Shown piece after piece: positions 22,325-28,195 of a DNA stretch of 30,633 nt. Numbering within the stretch: the stretch's first letter is position 1; each line of letters begins with the position of its first letter. The notes beneath the pieces were generated by a model. That model did no database searches and was not told where the DNA came from. It was given only the letters and a program-made list of their open reading frames with translations. This DNA is from a virus. The stretch lies in the IMG/VR virus record IMGVR_UViG_3300042305_000692, positions 1 to 30,633 of that record; one strand, 5' to 3'. A program made the position numbers and the translations under genes.

Positions 22325-24637
22325 CTATCTGCGGCGTCTCACCGCGTATGGGTCTCGCGCAACCCCGCCGTGTTGCTCGGCAAGCTCACGCATTTCATCG
22401 TTATAACGATCTTGCTCCGTTGTCACCCTCAAAAACGCCGACAGGAGTAGCGTCGTTTCGTCATAGCAGTTGTGGGTTACCAATCCGCCCTCAATCGTGA
22501 ATACCGGGACCGTCTCCACCCGAAGGTTGTACACGTTTGCGACGCCGTATGGCGTGATACTCTGGATTGAGACGGCGGAAGTTTTCACGTTGGCATACGC
22601 TTGAGCAGATGCGCGATCGACGTTGCTTCGCCATGAAGCCCGCACCGCAGATTTTGCATACATTGGCAAATCTAGCAGGAAGCGCGCCGTTTGCTTTGCC
22701 GCGTTCCGAATGCCATTTGCGGCCTTCTTCACTGCCATGCCAAGCGCGAGCAGCTTTTTGGGCAGCCTTGATCGCTCGGTCAAGGTGCTTTCTTCGCTCC
22801 GGCTCCCGCATGTGGCGCGACAAGTGTTCTGAGCCGTGGACAAGCTCAAGATTGGAGATGTCGTTGTTGCTTCTGTCCCCGTCCTTATGGTGGACGTGGT
22901 ATCCTTTCGGAATAACCCCGTGATAATGCTGCCAAACCATGCGGTGAAGTCGCTTGCCACGGCGCTGCCAATACTTGCCGCAAAGCCAATACGCTTCACC
23001 ATTGAAATACTGTGCGGACATGAGGAAACCTCCTGTTCCACCAGCATATCATTCAAAGTCAATTCGTCAATGGTTAGCCACCCACGATGAGTAAGCATTC
23101 TATGGCTAGGCGTGGCGATGATTGTCCGGCCTTCAGCCTGAACCATCCAAACTTCTTGGTGTGTTCCTGTCATACCGCAAGCAAGAACCTTGGCGTACCC
23201 AAGCGGGGTGACGACATGGCATCCAGGTATCAGGTATTCAATCGGAACAGGCCCGCGCTCTAACGTGTCAACAAGCGTGCCGGCCGCAAAGCAATGGTCC
23301 TCCTGCGTCCTGGTCGCCGGCCCCTTGTCGGGTTCCATCGTGTCTAGCACAAGGCCAGGCACCGTTCTCCAGAAATGTCGGCAGTTGGCCGTCACATAGA
23401 ACATCGGGACCGTTTTGCCATCGTCCGACCGCTCGCCAACCAGCCGATTGACAATCTCGGTGTAGTTTGCCTTCCGATCGCGCCTGCCTTGCTTGAGGAT
23501 GATCCGTCCATTGGTCGCAACGCGCATGTTCTGCTGCGGACTCGGCCCATCCTGGCTCGCCCACATCTGCGGGTCAGCAATCCGCAAATCAATCGGCGGC
23601 AGTTCCATTTCCTGTTCCAGTTTGAGAATTTCGCGGGCAACCTCCCCCGACGACATGCGGCACCCCGTGTCCGCCTCTCCAGACCAGCCGTACCACTCGG
23701 CAAACCGTATGACCGCCCCCTTTGGCAGATGAACCTCCGGGAACCCGTTCTTTGCTGCCAGCACGGCGCCTTCGCTTATCGTGTACCACCCCACCGAAAA
23801 TGGCTTGGCTGTCCCCCAGTCCATAGCCATGACGTGCGTCCAATGTCTCGGTGGCTTGAAGTGCCGTACCATATGCTTCCCGCGCTCAAGCATCGAGAGT
23901 GCGGCTCCAGCCACCACATCCCAGTCGCCGTCCCGGAGTGCCTTGGCCCGTTCGGCTGACAAGGCGGTAAAGGTTCCCTCATAGTTCTCCACATCCAGGT
24001 AAGGGTTATCGTCCATCCGGGCCGGGATGTAGACGCTCTTCCACCCCTTGCTCCGCTTGGTCGATGTCGTCCGGTCATAGAACACGTGCATCGGCGGCGC
24101 CTGCTCGATGAACACCTCGCGCAGAAAGTTATGCGCCGGGCCTCCAGGGTTGCTGCCAATGACAATCCTGGGAAACATATCCTGCTGCGTCGGCTGCCAC
24201 CGGCCAAGCCGCACTCGGGTCCGCAAGAACTTCAACTGATCCGGCAGGAACAACGCCCCCTCGTCCACCCCCAACCAGTGCATCTCCGCGCCCTGGTACT
24301 TGAAGATGTCCGCTTGGTCCTCGGCAAAACAGAACTGAAGGAAACTGTCGTTGTAAAACGTCAGCTTCCGATCCGTCTCCTTCCACGTCGCCACCTCGGG
24401 CGGAATCGCCATCTGCTGGATCGGAATCAGATGGTTGTCCTTCAACTCCGGATACGTCCTGCGAAACAGGTATGCCTGCAAGCCAGGGTTCTCCAGGCAG
24501 GCAATCAAGCCATCCATCCTGAGCGCGTGGCTCTTCCCGCCCCCAGCCGCCCCGCCATACATCACCTGCCTGGCGCGAACGGCATGCAGGACAGACTGCT
24601 TAGCGTTTGGCTGGTAATTGAGCGACCACTTCGGCAT
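22325..24637 (-). CDS. terL: Terminase large subunit precursor with embedded intein, 770 aa (495 aa after splicing)
   Basis: This is the packaging motor with an ATPase and a nuclease domain. Walker A 'GGAAGGGKS' is at residues 28-36, Walker B 'LGVDEG' at 122-127, and the coupling segment 'GSNPGG' at about 161-166. The RNase H-like nuclease acidic residues are in 'AMDWG' (D273) and 'IADPQMW' (D355), and a third site 'EDH/CYDE' is split by the intein after H448. The intein covers residues 449-723, and the last 47 residues (from C724) are the C-terminal extein. Spliced length (495 aa) is normal for phage large terminases. Terminase is inactive or impaired unless the intein is removed, since the third nuclease motif is interrupted. 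It overlaps the small terminase gene by 38 bases. Confidence 0.9.
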   Translation of the reverse strand: MPKWSLNYQPNAKQSVLHAVRARQVMYGGAAGGGKSHALRMDGLIACLENPGLQAYLFRRTYPELKDNHLIPIQQMAIPPEVATWKETDRKLTFYNDSFLQFCFAEDQADIFKYQGAEMHWLGVDEGALFLPDQLKFLRTRVRLGRWQPTQQDMFPRIVIGSNPGGPAHNFLREVFIEQAPPMHVFYDRTTSTKRSKGWKSVYIPARMDDNPYLDVENYEGTFTALSAERAKALRDGDWDVVAGAALSMLERGKHMVRHFKPPRHWTHVMAMDWGTAKPFSVGWYTISEGAVLAAKNGFPEVHLPKGAVIRFAEWYGWSGEADTGCRMSSGEVAREILKLEQEMELPPIDLRIADPQMWASQDGPSPQQNMRVATNGRIILKQGRRDRKANYTEIVNRLVGERSDDGKTVPMFYVTANCRHFWRTVPGLVLDTMEPDKGPATRTQEDHCFAAGTLVDTLERGPVPIEYLIPGCHVVTPLGYAKVLACGMTGTHQEVWMVQAEGRTIIATPSHRMLTHRGWLTIDELTLNDMLVEQEVSSCPHSISMVKRIGFAASIGSAVASDFTAWFGSIITGLFRKDTTSTIRTGTEATTTSPILSLSTAQNTCRATCGSRSEESTLTERSRLPKKLLALGMAVKKAANGIRNAAKQTARFLLDLPMYAKSAVRASWRSNVDRASAQAYANVKTSAVSIQSITPYGVANVYNLRVETVPVFTIEGGLVTHNCYDETTLLLSAFLRVTTEQDRYNDEMRELAEQHGGVARDPYAVRRRR
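22469..23293 (-). mobile_element. Intein inserted in the terminase nuclease motif, 275 aa
   Basis: Block A begins 'CFAAGTLVDT' (C1). Block B is 'GRTIIATPSHRML' (residues 55-67) with the T-x-x-H catalytic pair (T61, H64). The C-terminal blocks are 'VYNLRVETVPVFTIEGG' and 'LVTHN', ending in H274-N275, followed by Cys as the +1 nucleophile. All residues needed for standard (class 1) splicing are present. Only about 91 N-terminal and 36 C-terminal residues form the splicing domain; the 148 or so residues between are unlike any endonuclease domain in this frame. That DNA instead carries an HNH gene in a different frame. The insertion lies exactly in a conserved acidic motif, as is usual for inteins. 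Confidence 0.92.
22491..23021 (-). CDS. HNH homing endonuclease nested in the intein in another reading frame, 176 aa
   Basis: The protein opens with a 'YFNGEAYWLCGKYWQRRGKRLHRMVWQHYHGVIPKGYHVHHKDGDRSNNDISNLELVHG' region (residues 5-63, quoted in outline: H26, H44-H45, N53, N57). This is the HNH_3-type domain of phage homing endonucleases. A second Zn-binding unit follows (C122-x2-C125 and C139-x3-C143). It has its own start at 23021, with AGGAGG seven bases upstream, inside the intein DNA but in another frame from the terminase-intein reading. The gene stops 22 bases before the intein's end, so its last codons overlap the C-terminal splicing block. It probably drives homing of the element into intein-less terminase genes. 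Confidence 0.9.
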   Translation of the reverse strand: MSAQYFNGEAYWLCGKYWQRRGKRLHRMVWQHYHGVIPKGYHVHHKDGDRSNNDISNLELVHGSEHLSRHMREPERRKHLDRAIKAAQKAARAWHGSEEGRKWHSERGKANGALPARFANVCKICGAGFMAKQRRSRICSSVCQRENFRRLNPEYHAIRRRKRVQPSGGDGPGIHD

Positions 24638-25340
24638 TCACCGGCTCCGGCGTCACGTCGATAACCCCATTGTCCGCAGCAATCTGCTTGTCCCGGCTGA
24701 CATTGATCTCAATGACCAGCTTGTCCTGCTGCACCCGATCCTGACGAAACTCCTCCTTACCAACATTCCGCTCCAACATCCACGCCGCCGCCCGCCAATC
24801 CTCCGACCGCATTACCTTCTCAACCAACGGCCTAGCCGCCAACGCACGAGCCTGGACAAACAACTGGTCAATCTGCGGCCTCGTCTGCCGCATCTTGTTC
24901 ACCTGAGCCGTAGAAAGACCCGCCCCCTCACACGCCAACCCTATAGGCACCCCACGCGCCAACGTGTCCAACGCCACCGCATACGCATCCAACTGAAACC
25001 CCTCCCCAACCCCACACCCCACCAACGCATCCAACCACATCTCAACACTCGTATACCCCTCCAACCCACCCTCCACCACAACACCCTGCCTCCGCGCCAT
25101 AGCTCCTTCCCTCCGCTCATGATCCCAAGAAGAATACCTACCCTCAATCTCCCGCCCCGTCACACCCCACCTACGCCTCAACCACCACTCCGACGCCCCA
25201 GCCTCCCAACACCTCCGTATCGCCCCCCAATCAACAATAACCTGCCTAGACCAACCACAAGGGATGGAATGGCGAGATCCATCAAATTTGATTTTTTTTG
25301 TAGGAAGCAAGGCCCGTTCTATTGGCAAGGGTGAGGACAT
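24600..25340 (-). CDS. terS: Terminase small subunit (putative), up to 246 aa
   Basis: It lies just upstream of and overlaps the large terminase gene. The N-terminal part reads 'WGAIRRCWEAGASEWWLRRRWGVTGREIEGR..SWD' (in parts), a plausible helix-turn-helix for DNA recognition. Later there are 'LACEGAGLSTAQVNKMRQTR' and 'EDWRAAAWMLERN', as in many phage small terminases. The start is uncertain: ATG at 25340 is the only in-frame ATG before the HTH but lacks a ribosome site, whereas the ATG at 25100 (MARRQG) has GGAGGG upstream but would remove the HTH. A non-ATG start is also possible. The coding strand is extremely G/T-rich over roughly 24,900-25,260, unlike all neighbours. Confidence 0.65.
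   Translation of the reverse strand: MSSPLPIERALLPTKKIKFDGSRHSIPCGWSRQVIVDWGAIRRCWEAGASEWWLRRRWGVTGREIEGRYSSWDHERREGAMARRQGVVVEGGLEGYTSVEMWLDALVGCGVGEGFQLDAYAVALDTLARGVPIGLACEGAGLSTAQVNKMRQTRPQIDQLFVQARALAARPLVEKVMRSEDWRAAAWMLERNVGKEEFRQDRVQQDKLVIEINVSRDKQIAADNGVIDVTPEPVNAEVVAQLPAKR
25281..25292. promoter_or_regulatory. Perfect palindrome next to a T8 tract near the small terminase start
   Basis: ATCAAATTTGAT is a perfect 12-bp palindrome whose last T begins a run of eight Ts on the plus strand (25292-25299). It could be a protein-binding site near the start of the leftward block. A role in termination is weak, as there is no loop. Confidence 0.35.
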
Positions 25341-25504
25341 ACACGTAGCGCGCGCAGATCGTCTTGGCAAACCCCAAGGCCGGGGGGGGGTCTGTTGTCG
25401 CCAATTCGTCAAGGGTAGGGGAGGGGTGCCGGTCGAGCGGCCGCGCGCTGTCGTCTGCCCCCAGCATCGGGCCGGGTCGAGCTTGATGGTCGAGCGCCGC
25501 CGGG

Positions 25505-25517
25505 TCTAGGCCCTAGA
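25505..25517. promoter_or_regulatory. Perfect palindrome in switch region
   Basis: TCTAGG and CCTAGA flank a single C (6+1+6, perfect). Its centre is 43 bp from the centre of the next palindrome (25548-25560), about four helical turns. It may be an operator. Confidence 0.4.
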
Positions 25518-25547
25518 TCGGTGGCATTTTAGATGTAGGGGTATAGC

Positions 25548-25560
25548 GTGATATTATCAC
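25548..25560. promoter_or_regulatory. Perfect palindrome GTGATA-T-TATCAC in switch region
   Basis: A 6+1+6 inverted repeat. It shares the GTGA...TCAC half-sites with the 19-bp palindrome at 25824-25842, though at different spacing. It is a candidate operator for the leftward or rightward promoter. Confidence 0.45.
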
Positions 25561-25823
25561 GGTGGCGGGGAAGTGATGTCGGCTTGATTGTGCAGCTTCT
25601 GTCGGTTGCCAGCTCCGTCGGCCAGCGCCAGGCCGCGGGCCGAAGTCTGTCCTATCTCCCCCCTTACATCCCCTCTATCTGACCCTTGAATTGATGGAAA
25701 GCGGGGCTTGGGGGCTTTCTTCCCCCTGCCGAATCCATACAATTTTCGACAACCCCGTTTAAAGATTCCCTAGGGGCTACTTAAAGAAAAAATGCGGTGA
25801 CAGATTGCCAGATTCCTATTCCC

Positions 25824-25842
25824 TAGTTGTGAATCACAACTA
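25824..25842. promoter_or_regulatory. 19-bp perfect palindrome overlapping the rightward promoter (operator candidate)
   Basis: TAGTTGTGA-A-TCACAACTA is a perfect 9+1+9 inverted repeat. Its last two bases are the first two bases of a perfect TATAAT. A protein bound here would cover the spacer and -10 box. This is the strongest operator-like site in the window. Confidence 0.6.
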
Positions 25843-25846
25843 TAAT
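25841..25846 (+). promoter_or_regulatory. TATAAT -10 box of the rightward block
   Basis: A consensus -10 hexamer 43 bases before the first rightward gene. No good -35 lies at 15-19 bases upstream, where the palindrome and a CT-rich stretch are found. The promoter may therefore need an activator, or be weakly recognised until the operator is freed. Confidence 0.55.
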
Positions 25847-25889
25847 GACCGGCATAGGCGGCGCGGTGCTGCCCTGAGGAGAAACCAAG

Positions 25890-26075
25890 ATGATCGAAGC
25901 TTTCGCAATCGCGACCGGAACCGTAGCGCTCTACGGGATCATCATCGCCCATGGGCGCCGGCAATGCGACCGTCGCGCCGCCGAGTATCGGGCGCGGTAC
26001 AACGCCAACGTCGCAGCCTACCGCGCCGCCCGCGCTTTCGACCGCGCGGCACTCGACGCGAAGCTGCGGGGATGA
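25890..26075 (+). CDS. Small single-span membrane protein, 61 aa
   Basis: First gene of the rightward block, with AGGAG about nine bases upstream. The N-terminal 21 residues (AFAIATGTVALYGIIIAHG at about 4-22) form one hydrophobic segment. The rest is Arg/Ala-rich and positively charged, so the C-terminus should stay in the cytoplasm. Function unknown; small membrane proteins at the start of phage early operons often alter the host envelope or exclude other phages, but this is speculation here. Confidence 0.6.
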   Translation: MIEAFAIATGTVALYGIIIAHGRRQCDRRAAEYRARYNANVAAYRAARAFDRAALDAKLRG

Positions 26076-26084
26076 TCCACACTA

Positions 26085-26105
26085 GGGGGCGCACACTGCG
26101 CCCCC
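26085..26105 (+). other. Gene-boundary hairpin
   Basis: GGGGGCGC and GCGCCCCC form a perfect eight-base-pair stem with an ACACT loop, 11 bases before the GGAGGA site of the next gene. There is no T-run, so an RNA processing, stability or translation-control role is more likely than termination. Confidence 0.6.
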
Positions 26106-26126
26106 GCTACCTTTGGAGGAGACGTT

Positions 26127-26432
26127 ATGTACACAATCGGCATAGGGTTTATGGGGGTTTTCCGTCCCGCCTACTTTCAAGCGGAAACCGTGAAGGAGGC
26201 CGCTTCCAAGGCTATCGCAGCGTCGCGCGGCATGGTGGAAGCCGACAAGATTACCGCTTGGATTCAGCAATGCGCGCGCAATGTTCGACCGCAACATTGC
26301 CCGTACTCGGCAATCGAGCATGGCAGTCTGAGCGTTTCGATTCGGAGAGCGCCGCATGATCCGTTCTTGGATTCCGTCACTCGGGGCATGCCGCAATGCC
26401 CCGGACTCGACTATTCGCAATGCGCCAACTAA
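26127..26432 (+). CDS. Unknown protein, 101 aa
   Basis: Starts MYTIGIGFMGVFRPAYFQAE with GGAGGAGA upstream. The first 45 residues are a plausible compact alpha/beta unit, with 'AETVKEAASKAIAASRG' as a helix. The last 40 residues are Cys/Pro/His-containing and less regular. A strong hairpin (26382-26403) overlaps the final codons. No family is recognised. Confidence 0.55.
   Translation: MYTIGIGFMGVFRPAYFQAETVKEAASKAIAASRGMVEADKITAWIQQCARNVRPQHCPYSAIEHGSLSVSIRRAPHDPFLDSVTRGMPQCPGLDYSQCAN
26382..26403 (+). other. Hairpin inside the end of the 101-aa gene
   Basis: CGGGGCAT and ATGCCCCG form an eight-base-pair perfect stem around GCCGCA. It lies within the last coding codons, about 35 bases before the next ribosome site, and uses the same GGGGC/GCCCC arms as other boundary hairpins. 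Confidence 0.55.
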
Positions 26433-26449
26433 TAACCTTGGAGGGCTTT

Positions 26450-26671
26450 ATGTATCCAATCGAGATGACAGACACTTTCGGCGGAGAAGCTAACTATTCT
26501 TGGGTGCGCCGCGGCGAGATACAGGCCAGCGACAAGCCTAGCAGACTCGCCCTCGTGCGCCGCGCCAAGCGGTGGGCAGGACTATCCCGAGTGCGTTGCG
26601 ACGTCTGCGATTTCGGCGATACCATCGAAATCCGGCCGCGCAATCAATGCGTCGTCGTTTTCGTGGGTTAG
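26450..26671 (+). CDS. Conserved hypothetical phage protein, 73 aa
   Basis: I use the ATG at 26450 (MYPIEMTDTFGGEANYSWVR), with TTGGAGGG about seven bases upstream; a longer frame lacks a ribosome site and overlaps the previous gene. 'FGGEANYSWVRR.E', 'LVRRAKRWAGLSRVRC' and 'GDTIEIRPRNQCVV' recall a common small protein of phages and plasmids that I know only as hypothetical. It is probably a small beta-alpha-beta fold. It is followed by a repeated boundary element. Confidence 0.6.
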   Translation: MYPIEMTDTFGGEANYSWVRRGEIQASDKPSRLALVRRAKRWAGLSRVRCDVCDFGDTIEIRPRNQCVVVFVG

Positions 26672-26677
26672 GCCGAA

Positions 26678-26694
26678 ACGGGGCATTCCCCCGT
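26678..26694 (+). repeat. Boundary hairpin element, copy 1
   Basis: The bases from the TAG stop at 26669 to 26685 (TAGGCCGAAACGGGGCA) are identical to those at 28109-28125. ACGGGG pairs with CCCCGT around a five-base loop. The downstream gene starts with GGAGAATGTTATG, similar to the second copy. Confidence 0.65.
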
Positions 26695-26740
26695 CGCGCC
26701 GTGAGGCGGCGCCTGAAGAGGTCAGACAACGGAGAATGTT

Positions 26741-27169
26741 ATGAATTATGAAGCCGCAAGGATCATCGGCGCAATCGAACGCCACATAAACCGCCGCAGC
26801 GGGATCAATCCCGCCGACTACGGTCGTGAGCTTGAAAGCCTGCGCATAGACCGCCGTGACGTCGCCAATGATGGTAAGGATTGCCGTGCCATGCTGCGAT
26901 TGCTGCGACGGTTCCCAAGCTTGAAGGCGGAAACCATGCGCGAAGCCTTGAAGGCTTACGGCGGGCGCTTGTCATATGATGACGCCACGCAATCATGCGA
27001 CTACACGCCCGGTCAGTATTGGGCAACGGAATATCGAGCCGCTGCCGGCGCCGTTTTGGCCCGCGCTATCACCCTGCATCTTCGGCAAGGGACGGCCGCA
27101 AGCCCGCATGATGATCGCATGCGCGCGGAACGCGAACTAGGCCGCGGAATCGCCCGGCGCTGGTTCTGA
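26741..27169 (+). CDS. Unknown protein, 142 aa
   Basis: Starts MNYEAARIIGAIERHINRRS with CGGAGA upstream. Predicted mostly helical, with 'DCRAMLRLLRRFPSLKAETM' (about residues 47-66) and a C-terminal part rich in Arg and Ala ('RMRAERELGRGIARRWF'). Codon use matches its neighbours. No domain is recognised; a DNA- or RNA-binding role is possible from the charge but unproven. Confidence 0.6.
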   Translation: MNYEAARIIGAIERHINRRSGINPADYGRELESLRIDRRDVANDGKDCRAMLRLLRRFPSLKAETMREALKAYGGRLSYDDATQSCDYTPGQYWATEYRAAAGAVLARAITLHLRQGTAASPHDDRMRAERELGRGIARRWF

Positions 27170-27171
27170 CC

Positions 27172-27258
27172 ATGCGCCTGCTATCCGAAATTGCAATCGG
27201 CATATTGTGGGTAATGGCGATGCTTTTTGTCGTCGCGAACCTGATTTTTTGGGGATGA
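27172..27258 (+). CDS. Membrane micropeptide, 28 aa (putative)
   Basis: A frame of 28 codons, MRLLSEIAIGILWVMAMLFV followed by VANLIFWG, begins two bases after the previous stop. It is nearly all hydrophobic, i.e. a single membrane-spanning peptide. There is no clear Shine-Dalgarno site, but translational coupling from the preceding stop is possible. It could be a small membrane-active phage peptide. It is below the usual annotation size and only moderately supported. Confidence 0.4.
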   Translation: MRLLSEIAIGILWVMAMLFVVANLIFWG

Positions 27259-27260
27259 TT

Positions 27261-27389
27261 ATGCAAATATTCACGATCTCTGACTTTCGTCGCGCCATGC
27301 GAATCGGGCCGTATTCGGCGCCTGGTCCAAGCCGGGCGCCCATCTTCTTGCCCCAGATCCGCAGACCCAGCTTGCCATGCCATCCATAA
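27261..27389 (+). CDS. Small protein, possibly truncated, 42 aa
   Basis: Starts MQIFTISDFRRAMRIGPYSA three bases after the micropeptide stop, with GGGG upstream. The beginning recalls a common small phage protein ('Y...DFR.A.R.GPYAWPGG(Y/F)P'), but after 'GPYSAPG' the chain turns into Pro/Arg-rich sequence and stops early. A frameshift or rearrangement may have cut it short. Confidence 0.4.
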   Translation: MQIFTISDFRRAMRIGPYSAPGPSRAPIFLPQIRRPSLPCHP

Positions 27390-27413
27390 CCACAGCAGAA
27401 AAGGAAACACGCC

Positions 27414-27671
27414 ATGCCCGATTATAACCCGGTTTATCTGCGGTATTGCGCCGAACACGGCGAGACCGATCCCGACGTCATGCTCGCGAAGGATTCGGAA
27501 CGCTACACAGGCGGTCGCATGGCGGGCTTTCTGTTATGGGTGTCCGCCAAGCGCCGCGCGTTCCACGCCTCAAACCCTAAGGCGTTCTTTCAGGGGAGCG
27601 CGGCGAGCGGCATCAGTGATCTAGGCGCATGGTATCGGTTCCTCGGCGTGCCGGCCAAGGAGGGGGACTAG
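27414..27671 (+). CDS. Unknown protein, 85 aa
   Basis: Starts MPDYNPVYLRYCAEHGETDP with AAGGAAA upstream. Contains 'DVMLAKDSERYTGGRMAGFL' and 'AWYRFLGV'. The composition and length suggest a small globular helical protein. The family is not recognised, though similar short proteins occur in phage early regions. Its stop is two bases before the GTG of the next frame. Confidence 0.55.
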   Translation: MPDYNPVYLRYCAEHGETDPDVMLAKDSERYTGGRMAGFLLWVSAKRRAFHASNPKAFFQGSAASGISDLGAWYRFLGVPAKEGD

Positions 27672-27673
27672 AC

Positions 27674-28111
27674 GTGCCGAACTATACCGCCCGCCTGGTC
27701 GGAAAGGACGAGAACGGCCGCAAGGTCTGCCTGGTCTTAGGAAGACGGCCCCGGCCATGCCCACCGATGTCGGCATATACAGCGTCACGCGGGCCTGCCG
27801 CTGCGGCGGTGGAGGAATTGTGCGAGATGGGGGATTTTCTCTCTTGCCGAACCGCACAAATTGTGCAATTAAGCGCACGCAACTTTATGGAGGACGATAT
27901 GTACAAGGTCTATGCCGACTACGACGACGCCCGTCACGCGCTCGAGGAAGACGGCGGCTGGCTCCTTGAGAGCCAATGCGGGAGCGGCGCCTACATCGTG
28001 ACCGACGATCAGGGTGTCGTTGAGGACATGCTGGGCGCCGACTACGTTGCCAAATGCGAGCGGCTACAAGTCTGGGATCAGACGATCGTTGACCGGCACC
28101 GGATGAACTAG
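27674..28111 (+). CDS. Unknown GTG-start frame, 145 aa (alternative long form)
   Basis: GTG at 27674 follows AGGAGG and gives 'PNYTARLVGKDENGRKVCLV', a plausible small beta unit. The middle (about residues 25-70) looks irregular (Pro/Arg/Ala-rich). The last 70 residues are identical to the 70-aa frame from 27899. Either this is one gene, or it is a remnant (27674 to about 27750) merged with the downstream gene. Confidence 0.4.
   Translation: MPNYTARLVGKDENGRKVCLVLGRRPRPCPPMSAYTASRGPAAAAVEELCEMGDFLSCRTAQIVQLSARNFMEDDMYKVYADYDDARHALEEDGGWLLESQCGSGAYIVTDDQGVVEDMLGADYVAKCERLQVWDQTIVDRHRMN
27899..28111 (+). CDS. Small unknown protein, 70 aa (internal start)
   Basis: MYKVYADYDDARHALEEDGG starts after a strong GGAGG site five bases upstream. 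The sequence is acidic and compact ('WLLESQCGSGAYIVTDDQGV', 'DYVAKCERLQVWDQTIVDRH'). This start explains the best-formed part of the frame better than the GTG at 27674. Function unknown. It is followed by the second copy of the boundary element. Confidence 0.55.
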   Translation: MYKVYADYDDARHALEEDGGWLLESQCGSGAYIVTDDQGVVEDMLGADYVAKCERLQVWDQTIVDRHRMN

Positions 28112-28117
28112 GCCGAA

Positions 28118-28137
28118 ACGGGGCAGACCAGCCCCGT
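28118..28137 (+). repeat. Boundary hairpin element, copy 2
   Basis: Same 17-base start as copy 1 (28109-28125). ACGGGGC pairs with GCCCCGT around AGACCA, one base pair longer than copy 1. It lies between the 70-aa and 96-aa genes, and the next start has AGGAGACTGTTATG. Confidence 0.65.
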
Positions 28138-28195
28138 CGTGGCGTCACGCGCCGCCTGAGGATGGCCCTCAGTAACCGTTCAACAGGAGACTGTT

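Larger units (their letters stand above)
25341..25889. other. Divergent switch region without a convincing gene
   Basis: A stretch of about 550 bases separates the leftward packaging genes from the rightward block. It holds a run of nine Gs (25382-25390), three perfect inverted repeats (25505-25517, 25548-25560, 25824-25842), a TATAAT box and a Shine-Dalgarno site at the end. Codon-like bias is absent and frames are short. It is the likeliest place for the main promoters, operators and perhaps the packaging start site, but no cos or pac sequence is recognised. Confidence 0.6.

Noticed and set aside
24618-25334. Plus-strand open frame opposite the small terminase
   Set aside because: Pro/Arg/His/Thr-rich shadow caused by the strong C bias of this strand.
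25382-25390. Run of nine Gs as a quadruplex or packaging site
   Set aside because: A single run without the other G-tracts needed nearby; no further evidence for a site.
25557-25742. 61-aa minus-strand frame in the switch region
   Set aside because: No ribosome site, and irregular Gly/Pro/Arg-rich sequence; the region holds palindromes and promoter-like sites instead.
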